Assembly (NCBI GenBank): GCA_005408345.1
Contig: SEMN01000495.1
Coordinates: 326,790-390,789, forward strand
DNA length: 64,000 bases
From: Macquaria australasica
Taxonomy: Eukaryota > Chordata > Actinopteri > Centrarchiformes > Percichthyidae
Direction: 5' to 3'
Positions 12,266 through 25,220 of the stretch are shown one piece after another. The translations under genes were made by a program, and so were the position numbers. The notes under the pieces were generated by a model. The model was not told where the DNA came from. It did no database searches and was given only the letters and a program-made list of their open reading frames with translations. Numbering within the stretch: the stretch's first letter is position 1; every line of letters starts with the position of its first letter.

Positions 12266-13718
12266 CTAGCAGCACAAATCCTTGTTGTCAAGGTTCAGAT
12301 GGTCAGTGTCTGGAATGGAGAAGTCCTTGGCCAGACAGATGGTCTGGCACTTGGCTTGGCCTCGTTCTCTGTCTAGGTTTGCATTTTCACACTCCAGTCC
12401 TGCGAAGAGAGAAAGAGTGAGAGAAGGAGATAGTGAGAGGACAAAGAGGAGAAAGAGAAAAGAGAGGGCAAGACAGACAGAATGAGGAGCTAGAGATACC
12501 GAAAGGGTGTTCATCTGGTCAATGACACAGTCGAGCAGGATTTCCTGGCATATTGAGTCTCTGCAGTTCAGAACTTCAAAGATTTGTGTCTCATCCAATT
12601 TGGATGAACAAGTAGCTTTTCACAGACTTGTGAAAAACTGAGCAATAAATATACTGTACGCTTTGTATGAGAAAAGATCAGACAATTTTAAAATATTAGA
12701 GATGGCTGTATTTGAACCAGTAAATGGTTTGATTGATAGTTTTAATGGAGAAGGGAAACTTGCTTGGTTGCCGGCCAGTCTTTTCGTTGTTTTAGCCCCT
12801 GGTTTCTTTTCAGAATGTGTCTGCTATAACGCTGTCAGGATGCGTAATTATCAGTCAGTTTAGGCCTTTTTTACAGCAGGCATTTTGACTTGTCAGAGGA
12901 ATAAAACACACATGTTGCTAATAACTTTAACAAGCCATGACAGCGTGACAGTGAGCCAACATGCACAATACCAGGACCCTGAAAGTGAAGCAGCTAAATG
13001 GAATTCAGCCATCATTTGTTTTTATTACTTACACCTGTGCTTTTCATACTGTGACATGTGAAAATGTCTTCCATGACAAAGGCAGATTATGCACCAGTGA
13101 ACTGGAGAGTTTTTGCATGGATTAATTTGCTCAAAGGACCCTTTCGGCTCTCTTAATTTAACCTAATAACTGAGAACAGGCACCAAGTTCGTCTCTTTGT
13201 GTCTTCAGCAGATACTGGAGATCTGTGTTCATGCAGTGGTACTAGAACTATTCCCTTTTAACAGACAGCACAGAGACACAAGTACACCTCAACCCTTGAA
13301 ATATCTTAAAAAACAGCTCAGCCACCTACAATTTCTTAACATACTCTAAGCTGAAGTATTAGCATGTGCATCAGACAGAGCTATTGTTTGTATTTGACTC
13401 ACAAGAGGTGATTTTGATGCCAGTCTCCTGGCAGTGTCCGGGTTCTGCATTAAATGACGAATGATCCAACCTCCTGCAAGTCGACGTGCTCCATCAACAA
13501 CCACCTTGAAGTTTTGAAATACAATATCTTAACAGATCTGAAATCATAACTCATCGACTGATTAATCATTCCACAGGGCTGTTTCTGTGGTCTTACTTCA
13601 GTGATGGATTTTAATAATCTGATGAAAGTGGTCCTTCATCTCTTACTCCTGCGTCTTGGGCTCAGTGCCATTTGGCTTTCTCAATTTGAACCACCGCCAG
13701 AGGGATTTCATTTCAGAG
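12266..13718 (-). CDS. possible unrecognised minus-strand gene fragment
   Basis: Three minus-strand segments bounded by AG acceptors and GT donors join with compatible phases: 13647..13718, 13403..13473 and 12500..12573. Together they read as about 72 residues with no stop (for example KSLWRWFKLRKPNG, then FNAEPGHCQETGIK, then CRDSICQEILLDCVIDQ). A further segment, 12266..12399, follows a perfect pyrimidine-rich acceptor and encodes a cysteine-containing tail ending NKDLCC. Its open frame does not match the phase of the preceding donor; it matches only if that roughly 100-bp intron is retained. I recognise no family. The acceptors of the second and third exons are weak, so chance is a real alternative, as is a decaying pseudogene. 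Confidence 0.2.
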
Positions 13719-14053
13719 CTGATGAGATTTGTGTACTTTCACATAAATCAACTTTCTTTAGTGTTGCTTTTGTTAAAGTTTGTATGCTTTCTCCTAAAAC
13801 ACAATTTTGCTTATCTTTATGTATTAGCTTTGCTCAAACACATTTTATGCACACCATTTAAAGAATGGAAATTGAAAATTCAAACTGCAGCAGCATCAGA
13901 TGATTACAGCAGCTTATAAGTAAACTTTTATACAAAAATCGAAAGGTTTTCATTTCTCCCCTTGTATTGATAGATATTTATCTACAGGTACAAGGATGCA
14001 GTAAATGACAGCTCACTAACATTATCATCATCTGAGGGCATTGCTGTCAGGAT

Positions 14054-14165
14054 ATGGATCATAAAGAGTCGGTCTAGACCTGCTCTATTCGAAAAAGTGC
14101 CCTGAGATAACTTTGTTATGATATGGCGCTATGTAAATAAAACTGAATTGAACTGAATTAAAAAG
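14054..14165 (-). repeat. short inverted copy of the 63.2-kb repeat
   Basis: The reverse complement of this stretch matches about 63198-63300 nearly base for base (for example GCGCCATATCATAACAAAG and CTCAGGGCACTTTTTCGAA). Confidence 0.7.
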
Positions 14166-14276
14166 ATAAAGCTTAAATGCTTCTTGGACATTGACATTTT
14201 AAGAAATGTGATTATACAGTTGTGAGTTTTTCAATACTGAAAATATCGATATTTATCTCCAGGCAGTTTTATTTGG

Positions 14277-14280
<4 letters not shown>

Positions 14281-14309
<29 letters not shown>
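14281..14309 (+). repeat. (GT)14 microsatellite
   Basis: Simple dinucleotide run in intergenic sequence. Confidence 0.9.
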
Positions 14310-14313
<4 letters not shown>

Positions 14314-15420
14314 CTGCCGAGCAGGCAGGTGGTCTGACAGAGGGGAGTTAATCTCTGTCTGGTAAGAGCCTCCTCTGCTCCTCCTCTCTGTCTGCTTTTT
14401 CTCTTTGTTTCTTTAAATATTTCATCATTCTTTGTTGATCTGCCCCTGCCCTTTCCTCCTCTCTTCTCTCTTCTTATCTTGTATTCTCTTTCACCTTGAG
14501 TCCTTTATCCTCTTTTTAAGGCAGCATCTGTCTCTCTTTTGTCACTGTGCCTCACATGTCCTCTTTTGTTTCTCTGTCTCTCCTCTGGACTTTTCCTTCA
14601 CCTTCAGTCTACAACCCCCCTCTCTGTCTTTCGGGGCATAAGGCCCAGCACGCATCATTATGCTCCAAAAAGCAGAATGTGGCAGGAAACTCCTGGGGGA
14701 AAAGGAAAGGCAAGCACAGGGGAGATTATTAATTTAGACCTTTTTTCTGGTTTTCAATGACTGACCATATAAGTGGAATAGGAAAAAATGTGTCTCTGAT
14801 TTGTGTTTGAATGTAAAATATTGTATGCGTTAGTGAGAAGATTGAAGAAAAAGACTCAGAACTAGTATTTATGAGCATATCAGAATGTCTAAGAAATACG
14901 ACAGTATATATCCATAGTAATTATATTACCTAGATGATAACACTGCTGTCAACAAACTCCTTTTACCCTACAAGGCGATGGATGGATTCCGGGACACCCA
15001 CTCCTCCATGTACTTGTGCTCTGATAAGTGCCCTTCAGCTGGGTTTCTGGGTTTCCTGTCCTTGGGTAGTGTGCACTTTGCACAATTACCGCTGCTTAAT
15101 GGGGCTGGCTTAAGGCCTAAGAGCTGCCATTAGCTGAGCTTCTGCATCTCCTGTCATTATTGCAGAGTAATACCCTATCATCATGAACACACACTCCAAA
15201 ACTCATACAGCACTGGTTGCTGTTTCACTGGGCCCCTATTTATGGCACAAAGGCTGTGCAAAGAGTAATCATATAACTTTGTCTACTTATTTCATTGTTG
15301 TTACTAAGATATTAACAAAGATGGATTCAATGGTCTTGGTCTTGTTAGAGTATACAAAGGTTAAATGTACTCTGTGGAGTTTCCGACCTCTAATAGTGCT
15401 GATGAGCGATGTATGAGTAA

Positions 15421-15705
15421 AGTGCTCACATCAGCACGCTAACAAGCTTACAATGACAATGCTATCTTTCTGATTTTTAGCAGGTATAAGGTTTACCATG
15501 TTCAGCATTTTAGTTTAGCGTGTTAGCGTGCTAACGTTTGCTAATTAGCACTAAACACAAAGTACAACTGAGGCTGATGGGGAGGTCATTAGTTTTGCAG
15601 CAAAAGTATTGGACACATTAAAATTTTGACCTGATGATGGCGCTAGATGAAAAGTCAGAGGATCACTAAAGTTATTACAATTCATCCTGAGGGAACGTAC
15701 GTGCT
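15421..15705 (-). repeat. interspersed repeat with TTAGCATGCTAAC-like core
   Basis: Reverse-complement match to 57230-57440 (shared: GTACTTTGTGTTTAGTGCTA and CATCAGCCTCAG). Contains the GTTAGCGTGCTAACG palindrome. Confidence 0.6.
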
Positions 15706-18029
15706 GAGGTCACAAATAGGGCTAAGTGCACCTTTAAGCAATACAACAAATAAATCACCTTTCAGCAACAGGCTGAATCTACAGCTGATGGACTATTTTC
15801 TGATTATTTGAATCAACTCCTCTGTGTGCCATCAGTAGTTGCAATGGAACCAATAATGTGGGGCTTCATTCACTGACAGCTCTAGCCTGCACAATGTCCT
15901 GCACAGTGTATAGTAAAACAATTGCACCTGCAGTGCTCCAATGTGACTTTTTAAGACTTTTTATGTCCAGTTTAAAGGCTTTGTAATGCAGGTGTATACT
16001 GTAGTTTTGCAGATGTGATGTAGCACCACCCCCATTCTCCACCTGCCAATTGAGTATGTGAGCTATCATTGGTTGAATAAAAGGAAAATTTTGCCCTTTC
16101 ACCTAACCCTACTGTTCACTTTAATGTGATGTATTGCAGTTGAGCCTTTTGGCGTGTTTGTGTGTATTCTTAATTGTTTGAGAAACTCCAGAAATAATAT
16201 AATAGACATTAATGGGCCAGATAATGGAGGCTGAGTGAGTTCCAAGAGCTCCCGTGACCTCTCTTTTCAAATGATTGAAATTAATAGAGGCTCAAATAAA
16301 AGATTACCTTTCCAACATTCCTGAACTGGCCATCTGGAAAATCCGACAAAAATCCAGATGGACTGACTCACTTTGGGCTGCTGGAGCAGGTGTGTTAAAT
16401 CTATTCTGACCTGTTTTATTTTATTCAATTTGCCACTTGCTCACAGCTGCTATCGCCTGCAGTTTTAGCCGTGCCTTACTTTTTAAAACTTTTGTTTGTA
16501 TGTGATGCTTTAAGCAAACATTGCGTGCGTAGCTGTTGTTTCACTAGAGTGTTAATAGTGCATGTTCTGTCTGCACCAGGCATTATCAATTCAGTTTCAG
16601 CTGATTTTTTGTGAAGTAAGATTTGGTCTGTATGTGTGCTTATAGTCTACTGTCTCATGGAAACTTGTAAGGACACCTGGAAACCTTCATTGACTACTAA
16701 TATTTTTGTTATGACGTACAACAGCTGCCTGTCAGTTTACTTTCTATATTCTATTAAGACAAATCAGCATCCACTACAGCACTTGCAATTTTAAAACAAA
16801 GTTAAACAGCGATTACTTTGTGAGCACAGAAAAAAACTATAGCTCCCATGAAAATTTCCAAGTGCAGCAGCGTGGGGACTTACATCATGGTAACTTGGAT
16901 TTACCAGAGCTCTCCTCTAAAGTCATTTTTTCCAAAGTTTTAGCTGTAATCTCTGCTGTCTAAAATCTTTTATAACGTTTGCTATTACAGTCTGAGCTAA
17001 CTGCAACCCCTCAACTCACTTGTGGACTCACCTCTTTTGTCGAGCCGTATAATGTTTAGCCTGCAAAGGTCTCAGGTTTATGGGAAATGGTCTTCGTAAA
17101 AGGCAGCTAAAAAACAGAAATACTTTTTTTTAAAATTCCATCCTAATCTAAATGTATGGAGTGACACATACGACATACTGCTGAGAAAGGCTCTGTTCCA
17201 AGGATATTACAAAATGTTAATTGTAAGGTTTTACCCACTCTCATGAACTGCTGTAAAACAACAAAAGAACTTGTCATTACTGCAAATTTAGGCAATACAT
17301 ATTAGCTATATTACTATATTTGATAATGAAATAAACTTTAACTGTAAACTTGTATAAAATGTGACTTATCTGTATGGGATAGGGTTAGGTTCAGCATTGC
17401 TGCTCTGAAGAGGATTAACACCAACCAATAGCTAGTAAAATGCAAATACTTTACTCTAATAATCTGCAACTTCACAGCACACAAAAGCCTTTTATAACCA
17501 CAATTGTCCCATTGGGCATTGCCATGGCAGTGTATAAAATATTCCAGCACTTTCAGCCAAGCTGTGACACTTCCTGTGTGACTGAGAAATAGAGATCCTA
17601 CTTCACACTGAGAGAAAATTTGGCCAAACGAGCCAATAGGACATCTCTCTTTTTGTGATATTTACTCCTCGCAGAGATGGGAAGTCATCATAAATGACTG
17701 TACAGTGTCACTGCCAAGGGAGAGGCGGAAGAGACAGTGACATGGTGCTTGACAGGGCTTCACTATGTCTGAGTGACAAGACATGCAGTCGCATGTGGAT
17801 TTCCCTTTTGTATCTATTGAATGTGAGCTCAGATGGCCCTACTTCCTTATTTGGCACCAAGATTGAGAAAATCTTGATTGGAATAGTTTAACCCATTGAT
17901 TTGATTTTGTGGTGTTTGAATGGCCTTTTATGGTTCATAATGAGTCTGTATGCTGCCATTGACTGTGTATAGTTTGAGAAGAGAGTGAACGTTTGACTGC
18001 AGCTGGGATGACAGAAGAGTACAGCCAAG

Positions 18030-18333
18030 CAGGGTTTGTGCAAAGTCTTGAAAGTTTGAAAAATGCTTAGGAAAGGTTAGGAATATACTTGAACTATCAA
18101 CATAATCTGGTGTTTCATCATCCACACAGTCAGTCATGTAAACCAAAAATCTTATATTTTAAATGAAACAATCCCGTCGTCATATTTGTTTGTTGTCTCC
18201 TGGCATTTATAGTAACAAATTCAATTTAGATGTGATGATAAAGGCTTCAAAAGTCTGGAAATTTTTGTTTAGGTACCTTGAAAGTGCTTGAAAAGTTCTT
18301 GAATTTTACTCTTAAAAAGCTGTACAAATCCTG
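18030..18333. mobile_element. inverted-repeat DNA element, copy 1
   Basis: Terminal inverted repeats CAGGGTTTGTGC and GTACAAATCCTG. Flanked directly on both sides by GCCAAG (18024-18029 and 18334-18339). The body matches 36632-36939 over long blocks (for example CATAATCTGGTGTTTCATCA and CCCGTCGTCATATTTG). Non-autonomous, 304 bp. Confidence 0.75.
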
Positions 18334-20249
18334 GCCAAGTGATGTTGCTATTCTTATGAAAATAACTATTTAAAAGTGGAAAGGTTTTGTGGTTTGCAGC
18401 TAGTATATTTTGGTGATTGTTTTTAAAAGAGAAACAATGATTTGCTGCTTTTAGGATATTGGAAAGACGGTGCAAAACTCAAAAGAGAGAGGAGGAAAGA
18501 GAAAGATTGAGTGTGCACAGAGCAGCAGCAGTGCCTTGAAGCAAGATGTAAAAAAACTCAATAAACATACTCTGCTCTCTGGAGTGGTCTGCCTTACAGC
18601 CACGAACACTACAGTAAATGTATACCGGTGCAAACAGACAACACATGGTCAGACACAGAAACGGACACACATGTACAACACATAATAAAGGCAAAAGACA
18701 AGTATACTATGCACAGAGACACACACGCACACACCAAGCCAAGAGGCCAAGGCAAACCTCCTTCACAGTGAACCTGCAGGGCTCCACCCACATTTCAAAC
18801 ACACAGACAATCATCAGGGGATGCAATTTTCACTATAACACCTGCCTCAGTATATCGACCTGACCGGGGGTCGTTTCAGAAACTGTTTGTAGTGAAAGAG
18901 CAGAGACTTCAGGGTTCGTCGTCAGCGAGGAACCAACAGTGATTTAGGAGCTGGAGTAAAAGCAAAATTTTTCAATATACATTTGAAAAGGATGCAAAAG
19001 ACATTTTTATGTTATTTTGTCACTGGGGGAAAAAATCATATATTCCTGACAAGGAGGCTTTAGTCAGTGTAACTGTAATTATTGTTCCTAATAGAGTCAT
19101 CTAGTTAAATAGGAACAAACACTGATGCTAAAATGAACTATTTCAAGTATTGCTTCCACCTTGTTGATACATTTCAGACCATGGTAACATATAATTGTAA
19201 TATGTGGGTCAAATATCTTATTAAGTCCCACACAGCTCCTAAGTGTTATAATAATATAAAGAGCTAAAACAGACTTTGACACTGAAGGGCATTGTGCTAA
19301 CTTATAAAGACTTTCACATACTTGTAAAGATTAATGTAACATGTTCATAAATTGTTGGTAACACTGTATTGGTAAGTAAATTGTTGATCGTGAAAACTAT
19401 ATTTTTGAGAGCAGGATTAAGTAACTACAATTCATAACAGAACATGAAATCACAGCCGTGTTTCATTAGATTAAGTTCAAGGTTAAGATGTTTTTTCTCA
19501 CACTGAGAAAATGTGATAACAAAATATGATATGTGAAAGCTTTACCTCAGATAGAATTACATATAATAGCTGACTTTTTATGATGGTTTCAATTGATTAT
19601 CAACTAAATTCATACCATTAAATGCTGGGGGGAAAGACTATCTGCTTATCTACTTTCATACCATTAAGAGTGTTCTCATTACATGACACCAAAAGTGAAA
19701 GCTGACTCAAAGACAAGATATTACATTTTTGAATGTAGCTACAGTACATAAGTTGTATGTATGAAATACAGACACAGAAGATTAAGAGGACATTTCTTTT
19801 AGCTTTGAGACAACTTTGTAAAACTCCTTATCCGATAGGTGTTGTCTACATTCCTTGTCTATAAATGTTTCAAGTTCTTAAAAAGCAACAGTCTGACCAT
19901 CTTTATTGCATTTTAAAACTTTTATCATCTTGCCTTTGGCACTGCTGCGGTTGCAGAGAAGGTCCACAGTTTCAGACGTTCCTTCCTGTCCTGACGAATC
20001 CACCTGTCATTACAAATATTCGGTAGGTTTCATACCTGTGGAGTGGAGGATTAGAGTAAAAAGGGTAGAGGTAAGAGATTAAAATAGGGGAGGATTGAGG
20101 GAGTGAAAAACTGCTGGTGGTGCTGGGAATCAGCCAGAAGGGCCTTGTGATTCCAAACAAGCAGTAGGTGGGACAGGAAAGAGGACGAACGGCTACTACT
20201 CACACTAGGGTAGTGAGCCTGGACTGGAGCATGAACTGTGAGAGAGACA

Positions 20250-20544
20250 GAGGGCTGACTGAGTGGCAGGATGGGAGAGAAGGATAAGAGGAGGAAGGGG
20301 GGAGTGCTAGCCCTCCAGCTATCAGTACCAGTAGGAGGAGAAGAGCGAGTTTAAAGGGGAGGGGGGAGAAGAATGTGAGAGAGAAGGAGGTAGAGCAGAC
20401 ACAGGCTGCCTGCTTGGAGTTGAAGGGGAAGGAAGGAAGAGAGGAGATCCTGGCGGCTCGCTCAGAAAGGAAGGTGGATGTTTGCAGTCTGAGAAGGCCG
20501 CAGAAACACTGTGACTATAGTGTCACTGTTTGGACACTAGTAAG
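20250..20544 (+). other. coro2b: candidate 5' noncoding exon of coro2b
   Basis: A strongly GA-rich block ends in a consensus donor (AAG followed by GTAAGG, donor at 20545). The next strong acceptor on this strand is the pyrimidine tract and CAG at 23661, directly before the coro2b start codon. Read in frame with that ATG, the last codons of this block are preceded by a stop (TAG at 20518-20520) with no ATG after it, so the exon would be pure 5' UTR. The 5' boundary is a guess; there is no clear TATA box or CpG island. It could instead be an unrelated purine-rich repeat. Confidence 0.35.
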
Positions 20545-21231
20545 GTAAGGTGACATTTTCAATAGGGTGATTACAAGAACATTAGTGTCGTATCCAGATA
20601 TGTAACTATACTAAATATGAATGAATACTTGAATCTAACTTGGAATTAAACATTTTTATGGTGAAAATATGCAAAGAAAACTGCGAAGTTAAGAAGGCCT
20701 CACACTGTTTAAACCTAGAGGGAATCATGCTCTCAAAGTCTTGTGATCTGTTTTGATGGATACACAGTCACTACTTCTCTGAGTTGCTGTGTTTTTGTGT
20801 ATGTGCACGCTGCTGCTCATGGTCTGTGTTTGTGTGAGTGCGTGTGTTCTTATGCTGCAAACCCTCGTGAGATAAGAAAGACACAAACACACACAGACAT
20901 CCTCTCTGTGCCTTACCCCGGTGACCAATGAATGAGCATCCTTGTAAAGAGAGCTCAAAGCAGGCGAGTCTCCTCTTTCCCTCTCCTCTACTCGTCCCTC
21001 AGGCCACTCTCTGCTGCTCTTCTGTTCTACATTAATTCTTTAACAAGCTGCCATTATGCTGCTCATACAGACATGGCTGCAGAGCAGTCGATCTGGGTGT
21101 GAATGGGATGAGGGTGAGACGTAGAATCAAATATGTAGGCATGTTCATTATCGACTGACCAGCAGTCTAAAACAAAGATATTCAATATACAATTATAGAA
21201 AACAGAGAGAAGCAGTGAATCCTCACATTTG

Positions 21232-21935
21232 AGCAGTGGTGGAAGAAGTACTCAGATCCTGTACTTAAGTAAAGACAGCAATACCTCATTGTAAAAATAC
21301 TCCATTACAGGTAAAAGTCTTACCTTCAAAATTTTACCAACTAAAAGTACAGAAGTGTTATCAGTAAAATGTACTAAAATTTTGAAGTAATTGTTATGCA
21401 GAATGGTTACTTTCAATGTGTTATTATCACTGATGCATTAGCGTGTGAACAGCATTTTAATGTTGTAGCTGGTCGAGTTGGAGCTAATATTAACTACTTT
21501 ATATACTGTTGGGTAGTGTAGCAGCTATTTAAAAAACTGACAGTATTTTCTTTTGCTTGTTCTTAGTTTTGTAAGAATTCGACAGCACTACAAGCACCTT
21601 TATATAGGTACGCAGGTATAGGACCAGCATGTACCTGGGAGGTTTTTTTACCAGAGACAGAAAAGCAGAAGACGCCATGATTTCTTTGTTCTTTGTTTGC
21701 TTGCATAGGATAAATAAACCACAAGAAAACACAGAAACATCTGTACATTTCATTCATATGGTGTACCATTCGCCATTTGGTTTCAAGGTAGTTAAATCTA
21801 TTACAATACATCGTATTTTATAAACACACCATATGTTTTGTGTGCGAAATCTTAATCTGAAAGAGTAACTACTAGCTGTCAGAGAAATGTGGTGGAGTTA
21901 AAAGTACAATATTCCCCTATGAAGTTAGAAGTGTA
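21232..21935 (+). repeat. teleost repeat (AGTGGTGGAAGAAGTACTCA family) with nested insertion
   Basis: Begins GCAGTGGTGGAAGAAGTACT, a common fish element, and continues through GTACTTAAGTAAAGACAGC. Related inverted copy at 44630-45200 and a fragment at 49770-49870. A segment at 21518-21792 is absent from the 44.6-kb copy and is flanked by GGTAGT. Confidence 0.65.
21518..21792. mobile_element. 275-bp insertion nested in an older repeat
   Basis: Flanked by GGTAGT at 21512-21517 and 21787-21792. The 44.6-kb copy reads straight across the corresponding point. No terminal inverted repeats or poly(A) were seen; class unknown. Confidence 0.4.
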
Positions 21936-23429
21936 AAAGTGCAGAAAATTGTTGTCAATTAATTATTTTGACTATTTAAAAAATCATGTAATAGTTTCAG
22001 CACCATATGTACTATTCAAAACACCAAAAACTGCTGTGACACTATGCTTAATACACTGTAATAACAGTGGTACAGCTGCCATATTTGAGTGCTGGAGTGA
22101 GGGCAAATTGGTCACCCACACTCACTATTGTAGCCTACTGGATGCCATTTCTCCAGTCTGGTTTGAGACGGAAAGGGACAGGGAAAGACAATGGCAGCAG
22201 CATGGTCTGAGGATGTTTCTATTTGCATGTATACACCACTCCCACCAGTTCCCCTCCGCATCCCAAGAACAATGCTGAATAGAGGATTGCCTGATGTCAT
22301 CTGGCATCACTGCTACTGATCTGAGAACAGTCATAAATCCTCTACCCTCCCAGTTCCTGTTGTGAAGTGATATGGTCTGACAGTAGTGTCACTGGAATTT
22401 AGACTCATAAACAGATCTGGTTTCAGCAACTCTCTCAAAATGTAGCTATATTAATTAGCAAGAAATTCCACCAACTTCTTTCCTTATGGGACAAAGGGCA
22501 TTTGACGTCCACTTCCTGTGGCTGTGTCAGCTTTTGAGTCCTTACGCAGAGCCAGCTTATGCCAAACAAATCAAGAGCTCCATCAGTACATACTTGTGGT
22601 TGAGTGACAAACAAAAGAAGCGTCTTGAGTCAAACGTAACCACTTCTCTTTTGTTGTGTGTAGTGGCTGCAAACAAAGGCTGCTTTTCTGTTGTACAAGA
22701 TCCATGTGAACCAAAATAAAGTGACGAACAACAGGACATACTGTAATCTGTTGCGTATGACAGAAAGAGATTAATCATTTTGGTTCATACAACTGTCTGT
22801 TTTTGTGATTAAGTTATTCAGAAGAAATGTCTTTACCATTGCTTTTCTTTCTTGACGCATTAATCACTGGCTCTAAGGCAACATGAAATAGTGTCAAAAC
22901 TGTTTTCACCCAGTTTTCACCCTTCGAAAGTCTCACACCCATGACCAATTTGGACAGTTTCCCACAACTGCATGTGTGACTGTTATCATGTCTGCACAGA
23001 TGGGACAGCCCACCCTGCAACTGTGGGTTTGGTAGATGAGAATTTGACATTGTAGGCTTCACTGATTCTATCTATTTAATTATCATGTCAAGTTAAAATA
23101 CCTAAAGGATAAAGATAACTTTCCCTTACAGTGTAGTTTAATCTTTTTAATGATATTGTACCGACTTGGTCTTCGCTAAATGTTCTTCTGTTCTGCCTAT
23201 GCACAATGTCAAAACCGCTACTTGGTTTGCTACACTGGACACACCAGATGGCACAAAAGCAGGAGTGTCATTTAAAGCATAGCTATAGTTTAACCACAAT
23301 AAACTGAATGTACAAAATATTTTTTTCTGGATGGCAAATTCAGCTCAAAGCCGTCATCTAATCATAAGTAAGTAATCATAAGTAAAGCTATATACTGTAC
23401 ATGTTTTAAAGGAGAAGACTATAAATGAA

Positions 23430-23580
23430 TGAATGTCTTTGGGTTTTGGGCTATTGGTCAGACAAAACAAGCAGTACAGCACCTGTGGGCTGTGGGAAAT
23501 TGTGACTGACATTTTATTAAAAACTCAAAACAATAAGACGCATCATTAATAATAGATAATTGTTAGCTGCAGCCCTAATA
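23430..23580 (+). repeat. teleost repeat with TTGGTCAGACAAAA motif, copy 1
   Basis: Shares GGGCTATTGGTCAGACAAAA-type sequence and the AGCTGCAGCCC-type end with 27640-27860 and 31895-32245. Ends about 80 bp before the first coro2b coding exon. Confidence 0.5.
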
Positions 23581-23661
23581 AAAAAGCTCAAGTAATCTGT
23601 CAGGGTGTTCTGTCAAAACGGAAACTTACACTTATTTATATATTCATTTCTTTTTTCTCAG

Positions 23662-25149
23662 ATGTCATGGCGTCCGACCTACCGAAGCTCCAAGTTTCGA
23701 AATGTCTACGGAAAAGTGGCCAACCGGGAGAGCTGCTTCGACGGTATCCCCATCACCAAGAACGTGCATGACAACCACTTCTGTGCCGTCAACTCCAAGT
23801 TCGTGGCAGTCGTCACCGAGAGTGCCGGCGGGGGCTCTTTCATTGTTATACCTGTATCCCAGGTAACTGGCACTGTAACACTCTTGATTTGCTGTTTGTT
23901 GTTATGCCAACCAGGGTAAAAAATTAATGGGGTCTTCCCCTCTTCAGAGACCCCTGAGGTTACTTTTATACTTAACTGTACTGTGTCATAGGAGATGTGT
24001 GGTATTTTCTATATTGTGTGTTAAATGCTCAGTTGTTAGTTCTGAAAAAAATGCATCGACTTTGTAAGAGAGGATTTGGGCATTGGTACATTATTCAAAA
24101 TGTACATTATGTTTAGTTAACAATCATAGCTTGTGTGACTCACTGTGAGTGTGAATTTAGGATGTTGAGGTGTATCTTCCTGTGTATTTGTTCAGGGTTT
24201 AGACCATTATTTTCTTCCGTAGATTTATCAGATTGCAGTGGTTTCAGCTACTTCACAGCCCTCACACAAATTCAGCACAGACCCTTCTCTCTGCTATTGC
24301 AGAGCATGCCAGCCTTAAATCCTCAAGCCAGAATTTAAAGCCAAAGTTGTAACAGGGTAGAATTGCGAATAGGATCACACAAAGGCATACTGGTATTGCC
24401 CATAAACAAGACAAAAGGCCGCTGTTGTAGTGGAAAGTGTGAAAATCTTTATCTTTTCATAGGAAAAGAGAATGTGTTTCTTCTTACTGAGAATTATCGT
24501 CACATTCAGCAATTACACTCTGCTTTACTGCTTTTGCTGGATTATTCATTATATAACAGTATTGCAGATTTGGAAGATAAGCCTTAAAGTCGCACATTTT
24601 AGAGGTATCATGCAGATAGTAGAAGTGCTAAATCGTCCAAGACTTAATTGAAAAGTAATTTTTTCAAGAACTGCATTTAACTGAAAACTTATTTGCTCAC
24701 ATTTTATGTGTGGTGGTGATATTGGGTTTGATATGGAGAGTATAGAATTGTATTATATTATGCCTATTATGAATTGAGGTGCTCGTGTATTCAGCAAGGC
24801 AAGTGTCTCTTGTGTGATGCTGATTATTGGTGTTTTTTTATGTACCACTGTATTATGAACAGTGCAGTACAAATATGGATGTTATTTTTCAATAAGGCTT
24901 TCATGTAGTTTGCATCTCACTCCACTTTGTAAGATGACAGTGTAGGTCTGAGAAAGTGCTTTGCCTCTTTAAGAGAGACTCTGCCAATGTACTTGAAAAG
25001 CTCTTGGCTGCCAAGCAGGCTCAAGTCAAGCTCTTATCAAGCAGAAGAAGCATTCAGTAAGCTGAGCAGTTCTGCTGTCTGAAGCAGGGAGACCTCAGCT
25101 ACATTTTACTTTACATCATCATGAGCTATGGAAAAAGACAGACTACTGG

Positions 25150-25220
<71 letters not shown>

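Larger units (their letters stand above)
13719..20249. other. intergenic upstream of coro2b
   Basis: Contains the repeats listed at 14054, 14281, 15421 and 18030. Unique-looking blocks at 14970-15180 and 16200-16400 lack open frames but have a balanced, non-repetitive composition and could be noncoding regulatory DNA. No gene recognised. Confidence 0.5.

Noticed and set aside
13601..13919. Plus-strand frame starting with a signal-peptide-like leader
   Set aside because: No donor or downstream exon, Phe/Leu-rich by base composition, and overlaps the minus-strand exon candidate.
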